Assembly (NCBI GenBank): GCA_963702075.1
Contig: OY969703.1
Span: forward strand, 1,116,001 to 1,180,000
Source: VAYN01 sp963702075
Lineage (GTDB): Bacteria; Actinomycetota; Thermoleophilia; Solirubrobacterales; 70-9
Length of the DNA stretch: 64,000 nucleotides
Direction: 5' to 3'
Program-made: the position numbers and the translations under genes
Notes under the pieces: model-generated
The model's input: only the letters and a program-made list of their open reading frames with translations
Database searches by the model: none
Told to the model about the DNA's origin: nothing
Shown here: one piece after another, positions 35,101 through 43,350 of the stretch
Layout: every line of letters begins with the position of its first letter
Numbering within the stretch: position 1 is the stretch's first letter

Positions 35101-36012
35101 ATGACCCTTTGTGCGGCGATAGATATCGGCTCTAACACCACGCGACTGCTGGTTGCGGAGCCCGTTGACGGGCAGTTGAAGAAGGTGATGGAGCAGCGGG
35201 CTTATACGCGGATCGGTAAGGCGGTCGATAAGAAGGGCGCGATTCTCGAGGAGAAAGTCGAGGAAGTCGGCGAGGTCGTCGGTACCCAGGTCCGGCTTGC
35301 GCAGGAGCTCGGGGCCGAGGAGATCAGGGCCGTCGCCACCGCCGCGATACGCGAGGCGAGCAACGGCGACGACGTCGCCGAGGCGGTCGGCAACGCTGCC
35401 GGGGTCCCGATCGAGGTTTTGCCCGAGGAGGAGGAGGGCCGTCTCTCCTTCCTCGGCGCCACCAAGACGCTGGGACATCCCGCCGAGGGCTTGATCGGGG
35501 TCGTCGACATCGGCGGCGGCTCGACCGAGGTGATCCTCGGCACCGTCTCCGGCGGCGTCCAGAGCGTGCGGTCCTGGCCGGTCGGCTCCGGCAACCTGGC
35601 CGAGGAGATGATCTCCTCCGATCCGCCTTCGGCGGCGGAAATCCGCCGCATCCGCGACCGCATCGACGACATCTTCGAGGACGTCGAGTTCGAGCAACCG
35701 GCGCAGGCAGTCGCGGTCGGCGGCTCCGCCACCTCGCTGCGCCGCCTGGTCGGCGCGGTGCTGGAGTACGAGACGCTGGAGCGCGGAATCCGCGTCCTCT
35801 GCGGTGACCCCGCAGTCGACGTCGGCCGCCGCTTCGAGCTCGACCCGACCCGGGTCTGCATCCTGCCGACGGGGGTTCTCCTACTCGAGAAGGTCTCCGA
35901 CCTGCTCGGCCAGCCGCTGCAGATCGGCAAGGGCGGTCTTCGCGAGGGGGTCATCCTCGACCTCCTCAACGGCAGCGCCAACGGCTCCTCGCCCGAGCGC
36001 GTCGCGGCTTAG
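35101..36012 (+). CDS. ppx: Exopolyphosphatase / Ppx-GppA phosphatase
   Basis: A 303-residue enzyme that removes terminal phosphates from polyphosphate (or pppGpp). The ASKHA fold begins AAIDIGSNTTRLLVAE. Further motifs are RAVATAAIREASNGDD, the nucleotide/phosphate loop GVVDIGGGSTEVILG, and AVGGSATSLRRL. It lacks the long C-terminal HD-like extension of Escherichia coli Ppx, so it is the short actinobacterial form. The ATG at 35101 has AGAGG 6 nt upstream; an ATG at 35086 is possible. It overlaps the end of the convergent phosphatase gene by 4 nt. Confidence 0.93.
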   Translation: MTLCAAIDIGSNTTRLLVAEPVDGQLKKVMEQRAYTRIGKAVDKKGAILEEKVEEVGEVVGTQVRLAQELGAEEIRAVATAAIREASNGDDVAEAVGNAAGVPIEVLPEEEEGRLSFLGATKTLGHPAEGLIGVVDIGGGSTEVILGTVSGGVQSVRSWPVGSGNLAEEMISSDPPSAAEIRRIRDRIDDIFEDVEFEQPAQAVAVGGSATSLRRLVGAVLEYETLERGIRVLCGDPAVDVGRRFELDPTRVCILPTGVLLLEKVSDLLGQPLQIGKGGLREGVILDLLNGSANGSSPERVAA

Positions 36013-37550
36013 CTGCCAGCGTTGAAGATCGATTCGTCGAAGCCGGTGATCGCCGGTTCGGCGGCGTAGCCGATCTTTTCCAGGCTGAACAGTTCCTCGA
36101 TCGTGGCGAGCAGGGAGAAGTGGTTGAAGTACGTTTCGCTCGTCGTTCCGGGTTCGATGAACGGTGAGATCAGGACGGCGCCGACGCGGCCGCCGCCTCC
36201 GGTTTCCTTGACCGGGCCGGCCGCCGGTTCTTCGCCGACGGGGGCCGGCAGGTTCGGGTAGGCCGGGGTGATGCAGCAGGCGCTGCTGTCGGCGTGTTCG
36301 CCTTCCTGCGGTGCCTGGGCAGAGGTGAGGACGATCAGGCCGCCGTCCTTGTAGGCGAAGGAGCTCTCGATCGAGGGGACGATCGTCTTCAGCTCTTCTT
36401 CCACGGCGGCTGGATTCTCCGGCGTCGCGGGGGCGGGGGAGATATAGGCGAGGGTCGGGAACTTCTCCGGTTTCAGCGTCAGGTCTTTGGCCAGCTGCGC
36501 CAACCCGGGGTCTCCTTCGTCGCATTTGCCGGCGTCGACGATCGAGTGGAAGTAGGCGAAGGGGTTACGCCAGGTCGCGTAGCAGCCAGCTGGTTGATTG
36601 GCTGCGCTGGGGTCCGCTTCTTCGCTGGCTTCGTCCCTATCGATGTAGGCGTGCCACGTCAGTTCTTTTTCGGCCAACTGCGTAGGCAGCGCTTTGGTCG
36701 TCGCTGCGTAGGCGCAACCATTGCCTTCAACCTGGCCTTCGGTCGATTCGGTACCAGGGGCGACATCGGCGTAGGTGACGCAATTCGCCGCCGTTTCCAG
36801 CGTCGGCCCCTGGCCGCTGACCATCGCGATCTCGTTCGCCAGCTCACCTTTGGTCACCGCGAAGTAGTTGCTGAGGATCTCGCCCTGGGCCGGCAGTTCT
36901 TCTTTCAGATACTGCGACTGGGATTTTTCGCCGAAGGTTTCTTCGTAGCCATTTTCGCCCAGCACGATCAGGAACACGTGTTTCACTTCCGGCAGCCCGG
37001 TCGGCACTTCTTCTTCGATCACCGGGACTTCCGGTTCCGGTTCGCTCGGCAGCGGTTCTTCCACGACCGGAACTTCGGTGGGGATGCTCGAGGGCGCCGC
37101 CGCGGCAGTTTCCGGAGCTTCTTCGACCCCTTCTTCGGGCTCCGCCGCCGCGGTTTTCGGCGCGGGCTCTTCTGCTTCGGGCGGCGGCGCGGGTTCTTCG
37201 AGGAGGACAGTGGTCAGGCCGGCGCTCTGGGCAAGCTGGTTCGTCGCCGAGCCGAGGGCGACTCCCAAGGCCAGCATCCCGATCACCGCGGCCGCCGCGG
37301 CCCGCGGCGACGGCATGAAGTCCGAGCGCTCGTAGGGCCAGCCCTTGCCTTTCTTGGCGCCCTCGTCAGCCTTCTTGCTCGGTGCAGGGGCCTTGATGAC
37401 GGGGATGCGACCGGTGGCGAAGGTGCGCAGCCGCTGGATCTGCGAGGCGATCGCCGCCGGCAGCGAGCCCAGTCTCGCCCCGCATTTGAGGCAGTAGCGC
37501 TGATCGGGTGCCCGCGAGGCCCCGCACTCCGAACAGGTCTTGCCAATCAC
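36009..37550 (-). CDS. Zinc-ribbon, membrane-anchored phosphoesterase
   Basis: A 513-residue protein of three parts. The first is an N-terminal zinc ribbon (CSECGASRAPDQRYCLKCG, residues 6-24). Then come a membrane segment (AAAAAVIGMLALGVALGSA, about 85-103) and a long acidic Pro/Glu linker (about 118-190). Last is an extracytoplasmic phosphoesterase domain of the PF04185/alkaline-phosphatase superfamily (KHVFLIVLGENGYEETFG, NYFAVTKGELANEIAMVSGQGPT, YISPAPATP, GGLIVLTSAQAP, GAVLISPFIEPGT). GTG start at 37550. A PHO-box-like repeat lies upstream, so a phosphate-scavenging role is likely. Substrate unknown. Confidence 0.82.
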   Translation of the reverse strand: MIGKTCSECGASRAPDQRYCLKCGARLGSLPAAIASQIQRLRTFATGRIPVIKAPAPSKKADEGAKKGKGWPYERSDFMPSPRAAAAAVIGMLALGVALGSATNQLAQSAGLTTVLLEEPAPPPEAEEPAPKTAAAEPEEGVEEAPETAAAAPSSIPTEVPVVEEPLPSEPEPEVPVIEEEVPTGLPEVKHVFLIVLGENGYEETFGEKSQSQYLKEELPAQGEILSNYFAVTKGELANEIAMVSGQGPTLETAANCVTYADVAPGTESTEGQVEGNGCAYAATTKALPTQLAEKELTWHAYIDRDEASEEADPSAANQPAGCYATWRNPFAYFHSIVDAGKCDEGDPGLAQLAKDLTLKPEKFPTLAYISPAPATPENPAAVEEELKTIVPSIESSFAYKDGGLIVLTSAQAPQEGEHADSSACCITPAYPNLPAPVGEEPAAGPVKETGGGGRVGAVLISPFIEPGTTSETYFNHFSLLATIEELFSLEKIGYAAEPAITGFDESIFNAGS

Positions 37551-37578
37551 GTGGCCCGATTCTCTGTCGAGCCCGTGT

Positions 37579-37600
37579 GGGAGTTGTGAAGATTTTGTAC
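37579..37600 (-). promoter_or_regulatory. PHO-box-like 11-bp tandem repeat before the phosphoesterase
   Basis: Read on the minus strand, GTACAAAATCT is followed directly by TCACAACTCCC, sharing T-x-ACAA in 11-bp register. It lies 29 nt before the phosphoesterase start, in an AT-rich gap of 117 bp shared with the divergent zinc-ribbon gene. Confidence 0.5.
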
Positions 37601-37667
37601 CTGTGTCGTGACATCGTTTTCACAACTCTTCAACATTGAGGAGGGGCGGCATCCAGAGAATGACCGC

Positions 37668-38297
37668 GTGCGGAACACGATCGCCGGCAATGGCGACAAC
37701 TGCCCCAACTGCGGCGCCTCTCTTGCGCCCGACCAGCGTTACTGTCTGGCCTGCGGTCACCGGCGCGGCGACCCGCGGCTGCCTTTCATGGACGCCGTCG
37801 TCTTCATGGAGTCGGCGAAGCGCCCGGCCGATGCCGCGGTAGCCGCCGCTCCGGCTCCCGACCGGCGCCCGTTCATCTCGGCCAACGCGTCTCTGATCGC
37901 CGGGGTCGCGACGCTGGTCCTGGCGATCGGCGTCGGCGTCCTGATCGGCCGTTCCGGCGACGGCGGCTCCAGCAACGCCGCCGCCCCGGCGCCGCAGGTG
38001 ATCACGGTCGGTGGCGGTGGCGGCGAAGTCGCCTCCACCGCCAAGGCGAACGAAGCCAAAGGCGCCGCCAGCAAGAGCGGCGCGAGCGCCGGCAAGCCGA
38101 AGGCCGCGACGCAGAAAAAGGCGAAGAAAAAGCTTGCGACCGGGAACAGCGGCACCACCAAGGCGGTCGAAGAAGTCTACGAACCGGCTCCCGGCGTGAA
38201 GATCGCCCCGCCCGAACAGAAAATCGGCGGCGAATGCGAATCTGGGGTCGCCGGCTGCGGCAAGAACGGCAAGTTCGAAGGGACCTTCTTCGAATGA
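37668..38297 (+). CDS. Zinc-ribbon single-pass membrane protein
   Basis: A protein of about 209 residues. The N-terminal zinc ribbon (CPNCGASLAPDQRYCLACG) is strikingly like that of the divergent phosphoesterase. A membrane segment (ASLIAGVATLVLAIGVGVLIG) follows, then an Ala/Lys-rich extracytoplasmic region (KAATQKKAKKKLATG) and a C-terminal CESGVAGCGKNGKFEGTFFE. The start is uncertain: GTG 37668 keeps the promoter region free, while GTG 37608 gives 20 more residues. It overlaps the next gene by 4 nt. Function unknown. Confidence 0.65.
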   Translation: MRNTIAGNGDNCPNCGASLAPDQRYCLACGHRRGDPRLPFMDAVVFMESAKRPADAAVAAAPAPDRRPFISANASLIAGVATLVLAIGVGVLIGRSGDGGSSNAAAPAPQVITVGGGGGEVASTAKANEAKGAASKSGASAGKPKAATQKKAKKKLATGNSGTTKAVEEVYEPAPGVKIAPPEQKIGGECESGVAGCGKNGKFEGTFFE

Positions 38298-38725
38298 GCC
38301 TCGTAGACCGCCTCCGGCGCAACCCTTCGCAGACGACCAGTCAGCCGTCTCCGGCAACCAACGGCGCCGCGCCCCCGGCGCTCAGCTCCGCATACGGCGA
38401 AGAGTTCATCGTCGACCTCGAGCGCCGGCGGGAGCAGCTCGTCGCCAAGGTGGCCGAGTTGCAGTGGGACCTCGGCGGCCTCGTCTACGAGATGATCGTC
38501 CGCAACAGCATCGACGTCGAGGTAATAGTCAAACGCGCCGTCCCGCTGCAAGACGCCGACGCCGAACTGGGCGAGGTAGAACGAATCCTCCGCATGGAGC
38601 AAACCGGCACCGCCGGCGTCTGCGGCAGCTGCGGTGCCCCCCACTCAACGGGCGCCACCTTCTGTTGGCAGTGCGGGAAACCGATCCTGGCTCAGGTTTC
38701 CGGGGACGCGATTCTCAAGCGTTGA
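38294..38725 (+). CDS. Coiled-coil protein with C-terminal zinc ribbon
   Basis: A 143-residue cytoplasmic-looking protein. It has a Pro/Ser/Thr-rich N-terminus, a helical middle (FIVDLERRREQLVAKVAELQWDLGGLVYEMIV), and a C-terminal zinc ribbon (VCGSCGAPHSTGATFCWQCGKPI). It is translationally coupled (ATGA) to the preceding zinc-ribbon membrane protein, so the two probably act together. No known family function. Confidence 0.75.
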   Translation: MSLVDRLRRNPSQTTSQPSPATNGAAPPALSSAYGEEFIVDLERRREQLVAKVAELQWDLGGLVYEMIVRNSIDVEVIVKRAVPLQDADAELGEVERILRMEQTGTAGVCGSCGAPHSTGATFCWQCGKPILAQVSGDAILKR

Positions 38726-38733
38726 CTTGTAGG

Positions 38734-39081
38734 GAGGGGATCGGTGCCCCTCCTCCGGAATTGACCTCCCCTCCGCTCCCCTCCGCTCCGGGGAGAAGCT
38801 GCTGCGGCTTCGCCGCAAGAACCAGATTGCATATCGCCGAACATTCCTCCGGAGGGGCACCGATCCCCTCCACGACACGCATCTGCAGAACGGCCCAGGG
38901 TCGAGCAGCTGTTTTAAAAAAAGCTCCCGCCCTTGAGCGTGTTTCTGTGACTGTCGCTCGGAGGAATGGGTGTCCCTCTCGGGGCCGGCGTCCTGTTGCT
39001 GGCACAGATTAGTTAGCGAGAGACGGCTTACTTAGAGGCCAGCAACCCAGGTCTCGAGAGGGACACCCATTTCTCCCTACG
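38734..39081 (-). repeat. Two-hairpin structured repeat, copy 2
   Basis: A 348-bp reverse-complement copy of the element at 4107-4449. In its forward (minus-strand) sense it begins 20 nt after the pstB2 stop codon, matching copy 1, which begins 17 nt after a stop. Hairpin 1 pairs 39055-39074 with 38962-38981 (19 of 20) plus the inner 9-bp pair 39038-39046 with 38995-39003. Hairpin 2 pairs 38851-38870 with 38734-38753 (perfect 20 bp). It fills the gap between two convergent genes. Nothing else is seen in this interval. Confidence 0.85.
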
Positions 39082-39101
39082 AGTGCGGCTCGTAGTTCGC
39101 G

Positions 39102-40043
39102 TTAACCGAAGCGCCCGGAGACGTAGTCGCGGGTGCGGGGGTCGCGGGGGGCGCTGAAGATTTTGTTGGTCTCGTCTACCTCGATCAGGGCGCCTACTGG
39201 TTTAGGGCCGCCGGTCTCGAGGCTGAAGAAGGCGGTGCGGTCGGCTACTCGGGCCGCTTGCTGCATGTTGTGAGTGACGATGACGATGGTGAAGCGGCCT
39301 TTGAGGCTGTGCATCAGGTCCTCGATCGCGCCGGTGGCGATCGGGTCGAGGGCCGAGGCGGGCTCGTCGAGGAGAAGGACGTCGGGCTCGATCGCGATCG
39401 CGCGGGCGATGCAGAGGCGCTGCTGCTGTCCGCCGGAGAGGCCGAGAGCGCTGTCCTTGAGCCGGTCTTTGACCTCGTCCCAGAGGGCGGCTCCCCGCAG
39501 CGCTTTCTCGACCCGCTCGTCGAGGCCGCGGCGCAGGCCGAGGTTGCGCGGTGCCCAGGCGATGTTGTCGTAGATCGACTTCGGGAACGGGTTCGGTTTC
39601 TGGAAGACCATCCCGATCCGCCGCCGCACCTCGACCCGGTCGACGTTGGAGCCGTAGATCTCATGGCCGTGGTAGAGGATCTGGCCCTCGATCCGGAAAC
39701 CGGGGACCGGGTCGTTCATCCGGTTGAGGCTGCGCAGGAAGGTGGTCTTGCCGCATCCCGAAGGGCCGATCAGGGCGGTGATCTGACCGTGGCGGATGCC
39801 GAGGTCGACCCCGGCCAGCGCCTGCTTGGCGCCGTAGAAGATCGAGACCCCGCGGGCCTCGAAGACAAGTTCCGGCGCGGCGAGCGGCTGCATCTCCGCC
39901 GTGGTCTCGGTCGCCCCGCTCGGTGGCGTCGAGACGGTGGGCGTGCCGGGGGCGGGGGGCTGCACGCGCACCCGCGAGGGAACCTGCGGGTCCTCCTCCG
40001 GTGCGAGGTCTTCGGCGCGGGCGAGGTCGAGACGGCTGTTCAT
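39102..40043 (-). CDS. pstB: Phosphate ABC transporter ATPase PstB (second system)
   Basis: A 313-residue PstB paralogue. About 65 N-terminal residues (Pro/Thr/Glu-rich) precede the ABC core: ARGVSIFYGAKQALAGVDL, GPSGCGKTTFLRSLNRM, QKPNPFPKSIYDNIAWAP, GLSGGQQQRLCIARAIA, VLLLDEPASALDP, IVTHNMQQAARVADRTAFF. It ends DYVSGRFG like PstB1. Last gene of pstC2-A2-B2, overlapping pstA2 by 4 nt. The extension and the GAPR-type core differ enough from PstB1 to suggest an old, separate system and not a recent duplicate. Confidence 0.94.
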   Translation of the reverse strand: MNSRLDLARAEDLAPEEDPQVPSRVRVQPPAPGTPTVSTPPSGATETTAEMQPLAAPELVFEARGVSIFYGAKQALAGVDLGIRHGQITALIGPSGCGKTTFLRSLNRMNDPVPGFRIEGQILYHGHEIYGSNVDRVEVRRRIGMVFQKPNPFPKSIYDNIAWAPRNLGLRRGLDERVEKALRGAALWDEVKDRLKDSALGLSGGQQQRLCIARAIAIEPDVLLLDEPASALDPIATGAIEDLMHSLKGRFTIVIVTHNMQQAARVADRTAFFSLETGGPKPVGALIEVDETNKIFSAPRDPRTRDYVSGRFG

Positions 40044-40921
40044 GATGAGCTCAGCTTTCGTTTGCTTCGGGCCAGCAGCGCGCGGGCGCCGAGACTGGCG
40101 ACGAGGATGATGAAGACCAGGATCAACGACATGCCCCAGGCTTCGTTGAAGCCTTCGGGGTTGCCTTCTTCGGAGAGTTTGTAGATCCAGGTCGGGATGT
40201 TCGGCATCGGTTCGAACGGGTTGAGCACGAACGTCTTGCCGTCGAAGTTGGAGCTGTTGAGGATCAGCGGCGCCGTCTCGCCGGCGGCGCGGGCGACCGC
40301 CAGCACCGTTGAGGTGATGATCCCTCCGAGGGCGGTGGGCAGCACCACCGTCAGCACCGAGCGCCAGCGGGCGATTCCAAGGGCGTCGGAGGCTTCCCGC
40401 AGGCTGCCCGGAACGAGTTGTAGCACCTCCTGAGAACCGCGCGCGATCAGCGGCAGCTCGATGATCGCCAGCGCCACCGAGCCCGCGAATCCCGACTGGC
40501 CCTTGTATTCGACGAAGGCGATGAAGGCAAAGAGGCCGAGGATGATCGACGGCAGCCCGTTGAGGAGGTCGAGGATCAGCTTCAAGGTCCGGGCGCCCTT
40601 GGCGCCGCTGTACTCGGTGAGATAGAGGGCGATCAGGACGCCAATCGGCATCGCGATCAGCGTCCCGATCAGGGCGATCTCGAGCGTTCCCAGCAACATC
40701 GGGCCGACGCCGGTCGGGTAGGCCGAGAAGATGAAGTCGAGGCTGATCTTCTTGGCGCCACGGACGACGACGGTGTAGATGACCAGGACGAGCGCGGCGA
40801 TCGCCAGCACTGCTGCCGCCGTGGCCATGAACTCGGCCACGCGACTGACGATCTGCCGTCGTCTCAGGTTGCCGCCGGGGATCAGCGGGCCGGTCGGTTG
40901 CGACATCGAGGCGGTGCTCAC
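40040..40921 (-). CDS. pstA: Phosphate ABC transporter permease PstA (second system)
   Basis: A 293-residue permease. Seen: GTLEIALIGTLIAMPIGVLIALYLTEYSG, DLLNGLPSIILGLFAFIAF, EAA loop EASDALGIARWRSVLTVVLP, and ARAAGETAPLILNSS. The GTG at 40921 overlaps the pstC2 stop (GTGA); ATG 40906 is an alternative. It is about 60 residues shorter than PstA1 because it lacks the extra N-terminal segments. Confidence 0.93.
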   Translation of the reverse strand: MSTASMSQPTGPLIPGGNLRRRQIVSRVAEFMATAAAVLAIAALVLVIYTVVVRGAKKISLDFIFSAYPTGVGPMLLGTLEIALIGTLIAMPIGVLIALYLTEYSGAKGARTLKLILDLLNGLPSIILGLFAFIAFVEYKGQSGFAGSVALAIIELPLIARGSQEVLQLVPGSLREASDALGIARWRSVLTVVLPTALGGIITSTVLAVARAAGETAPLILNSSNFDGKTFVLNPFEPMPNIPTWIYKLSEEGNPEGFNEAWGMSLILVFIILVASLGARALLARSKRKLSSS

Positions 40922-41910
40922 CGCGCCACCATCCCGGCGTAGCCGAAGCGGCTGGCGATCCACTGCGCGAGCAGGTTCGAGCTCAGCCCGATCACGAGCA
41001 GGATCACGCCGCAGTAGTAGAGCGAGGCTTTGTGGAGCTCGGTCAGGGCGCCGGGGAACTGCAAAGCGATTTGCGCGGCGAGGGTATTGCCCGTTTCGAA
41101 CAGGGACGATTTGATCTGGAATCCGGCACCGATCACCTGCGACACGGCGATTGCCTCGCCGAGGGCCCGGCCGAGGCCGAGGATGCAGGCCGCGATCACG
41201 CCGGAGGAGGTGGTCGGGAGGATGATCCCCCGCACGACCTCCCACCGCGTGGCGCCCAGAGCGCTGGCGCCGTCCTGTAACTCGACAGGCACCGATCGGA
41301 AGAGGTCGCGGGTGATCGAGGCGATGATCGGGATCACCATGATCGTCAGGATCAGGCTGGCGGTGAAGAGGCTGAGGCCGGTGGTCTTCGGTTCGCCGAA
41401 GATCGGGACGAAGCCGAGGTGGTCATGGAGGAAGGGCTCTACGTGTTCCTGCAGGAACGGTGCCAGCACCAGCAGGCCCCAGAAGCCGAGGATGACGCTG
41501 GGGATCGCCGCCAGCAGCTCCACCAGCGGCCCGACTACGGCCCCGATGCCCTTCGGCGCCAGTAACGTCAGGAAGAGTCCGATCGCGATCGCGATCGGGG
41601 CGCCCAGCAGCAGCGCGAAAGCCGACGTGACGGCGGTCCCGAACAACAGCACGCCGGCACCGAAGACGCCGAAGTTCGGCTGCCATTCGGTATCGGTGAC
41701 GAAGCCGAGGCCGAATTTGGAGATAGCGGGCGAGGCCCCGTGGACGATCTGGTAGCCGACGAGGAAGATCGTCCCGCCGGCGATCAAGGCGGCGGCCAGG
41801 CAGATGCCGACCAGAAACCGGTCGCCGAACTGGTCGGCCCGCTTGCGCAGCAGGCTGACGCGGGCGCCCCGCCCGGCGGCACGCGGAGCAGCGGAGGCGG
41901 AGGCGCTCAT
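40918..41910 (-). CDS. pstC: Phosphate ABC transporter permease PstC (second system)
   Basis: A 330-residue permease. Seen: LFGTAVTSAFALLLGAPIAIAIGLFL, ELLAAIPSVILGFWGLLVLAPFL, EAA loop DGASALGATRWEVVRGIILP, and GRALGEAIAVSQVIG. First gene of the minus-strand operon, divergent from pstS2; the shared 133-bp gap carries PHO-box-like repeats. Confidence 0.94.
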   Translation of the reverse strand: MSASASAAPRAAGRGARVSLLRKRADQFGDRFLVGICLAAALIAGGTIFLVGYQIVHGASPAISKFGLGFVTDTEWQPNFGVFGAGVLLFGTAVTSAFALLLGAPIAIAIGLFLTLLAPKGIGAVVGPLVELLAAIPSVILGFWGLLVLAPFLQEHVEPFLHDHLGFVPIFGEPKTTGLSLFTASLILTIMVIPIIASITRDLFRSVPVELQDGASALGATRWEVVRGIILPTTSSGVIAACILGLGRALGEAIAVSQVIGAGFQIKSSLFETGNTLAAQIALQFPGALTELHKASLYYCGVILLVIGLSSNLLAQWIASRFGYAGMVAR

Positions 41911-41942
41911 CCGGGCCAGCCTAAGAAGTAGAGGTCACTTTC

Positions 41943-41997
41943 TTGTAACTGAATTGTTACTGCCCTCTTTCACGGAATTGACACACTTTCGTGAACC
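41943..41997. promoter_or_regulatory. PHO-box-like repeats in the pstC2/pstS2 divergent promoter
   Basis: TTGTAACTGAA and TTGTTACTGCC (41943-41964) are adjacent 11-mers. Next come TTTCACGG, TTGACACAC and GTGAAC (the reverse complement GTTCAC is the actinobacterial PHO-box core) in further roughly 11-bp steps. The gap is AT-rich compared with neighbours. Two opposed boxes could serve the two divergent operons. Confidence 0.5.
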
Positions 41998-42043
41998 TTT
42001 CTGGGGAGGCTTGCGCCGTCAATCCACTGGAAAGGAATACGCA

Positions 42044-43063
42044 TTGCTCCGCAATAGGCTGCTTGCCCTGCTGACTACGGCTCTCGTGGCGGTGGGGGGC
42101 ACGGCGTCGGTGACGACGGCCACTGCCTCCGCCGCTGGCATCACGGGTGCCGGCTCGACGTTGGTCGCCCCCTTGATGGGGAACTGGATGGCCAACTTCG
42201 AAATCAAAGAAGGCATCCCCGTCAAATACTCCGCCGTCGGCTCCGGCACCGGGATCGCCCAGATCACCGCCAGGACCGTCGACTTCGGCGCCTCCGATGC
42301 GCCGCTGACCCCCGAACAGGCCGCCGCCTGCAACGGCTGCGTCCAGATTCCCTGGGCCCTTTCGGCCACCGGCGTCGGCTTCAACGTCCCCGGGGTGAAG
42401 AAACTGAACCTGTCGGGCAAGGTCCTTGCCGGCATCTACTTCGGTCTGATCACCAAGTGGAACGACCCGAAGATCAAAAAACTCAACCCAGGCGTCAAAC
42501 TGCCGGGACTCACCATCACCCCGATCTTCCGCAGCGACGGCTCAGGTGACACCTACGCGTTCACCAACTACCTGTCGAAAATCAGCCCCGCTTGGAGGAA
42601 CGAAGTTGGGTACGCAACCACCGTCGGGTTTAAAGCGGGGGTCGGTGCCAAAGGCAACGCTGGCGTCACCGCGACCGTGGTTAAAACCCCGGGTGCGATC
42701 GGCTACATCTCGGCCTACTACCTGATCGCCGCCGGCCTCCATGCGGTCGCGATCGAAAACAAGGCCGGGAACTTCGAGCTCCCGAACATTCCGAACATCG
42801 AAAGCGCGGCTTCGAGCGTGAAGAAGCTGGGCTCGGACAACTCGATCACCATTACCAACCCGCCGAAGAAGGACAAGATCGCTTACCCGATCTCGACCTT
42901 CACCTACGCGATCATCCCGCACAACGCACCGCTGAAGGGTCCCCTCCAGCAGTTTGCCAACTACTGCCTGACGATCGGCCAGAAATACGGAGCCGCGCTC
43001 GACTTCGCGCCGCTCCCCAAGGTCGTCAAACAGGCAGCACTCAAAGCAGTCGCCTCGCTCTAG
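42044..43063 (+). CDS. pstS: Phosphate-binding protein PstS (second, non-lipoprotein type)
   Basis: A 339-residue secreted phosphate-binding protein. The TTG at 42044 has an AAAGGAA site 7 nt upstream and gives a Sec signal (RLLALLTTALVAVGGTASV, then ATASAAG) with no lipobox Cys. Binding-site motifs: GAGSTLVAPLMGNWMANF, YSAVGSGTGIAQI, DFGASDAPLT, ITKWNDPKI, FRSDGSGDTYAFTNYL. Unlike PstS1 it should be released or cell-wall-held. The matching permeases and ATPase are divergent. A strong terminator follows. Confidence 0.93.
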   Translation: MLRNRLLALLTTALVAVGGTASVTTATASAAGITGAGSTLVAPLMGNWMANFEIKEGIPVKYSAVGSGTGIAQITARTVDFGASDAPLTPEQAAACNGCVQIPWALSATGVGFNVPGVKKLNLSGKVLAGIYFGLITKWNDPKIKKLNPGVKLPGLTITPIFRSDGSGDTYAFTNYLSKISPAWRNEVGYATTVGFKAGVGAKGNAGVTATVVKTPGAIGYISAYYLIAAGLHAVAIENKAGNFELPNIPNIESAASSVKKLGSDNSITITNPPKKDKIAYPISTFTYAIIPHNAPLKGPLQQFANYCLTIGQKYGAALDFAPLPKVVKQAALKAVASL

Positions 43064-43083
43064 CGAGAGCCAGCAGTTCTTCC

Positions 43084-43118
43084 AACCGGCACCGGGCTTC
43101 GACCCGGTGCCGGTTTTT
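43084..43118 (+). terminator. Strong intrinsic terminator after pstS2
   Basis: AACCGGCACCGGG (43084-43096) pairs perfectly with CCCGGTGCCGGTT (43103-43115) around CTTCGA, followed by TTTTT through 43118. This is the clearest rho-independent terminator in the window. It lies just before the 3' end of a convergent gene. Confidence 0.92.
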
Positions 43119-43119
43119 C

Positions 43120-43350
43120 CTACCGGAGTTCGCGAGCGGCAACGCGCAGTCGCCGATGGGCCTCAGCTAGGCCCTCCATGCGCTTCTTTGACTCCTCCTT
43201 TTCACGAAGTCGCTCTTCGGCTCTCGCGGGATCGTGCTCGACGACTTCGAGTGCGGTACTGAAACTGAAGACCTCAGATCTCTCTGCAAGGCGCCGTGCT
43301 AGATCGAGCATTTCTTGCTCCGTCATTGCGCTCAAGTTACCGGTGGTCAC
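43120..43350 (-). CDS. Small helical protein, unknown function
   Basis: A 76-residue charged helical protein (MLDLARRLAERSEVFSFSTALEVVEHDPARAEERLREKEESKKRMEGL). GTG at 43350 overlaps the stop of the upstream membrane-protein gene (GTGA); an ATG at 43326 is possible. GC is lower than in the flanking pst and PHP genes. No family recognised. Confidence 0.55.
   Translation of the reverse strand: MTTGNLSAMTEQEMLDLARRLAERSEVFSFSTALEVVEHDPARAEERLREKEESKKRMEGLAEAHRRLRVAARELR

Noticed and set aside
37620..38357. 245-codon minus-strand frame opposite the zinc-ribbon membrane gene
   Set aside because: No motif; the plus strand has paired CxxC motifs, a membrane segment and an ATGA-coupled neighbour.
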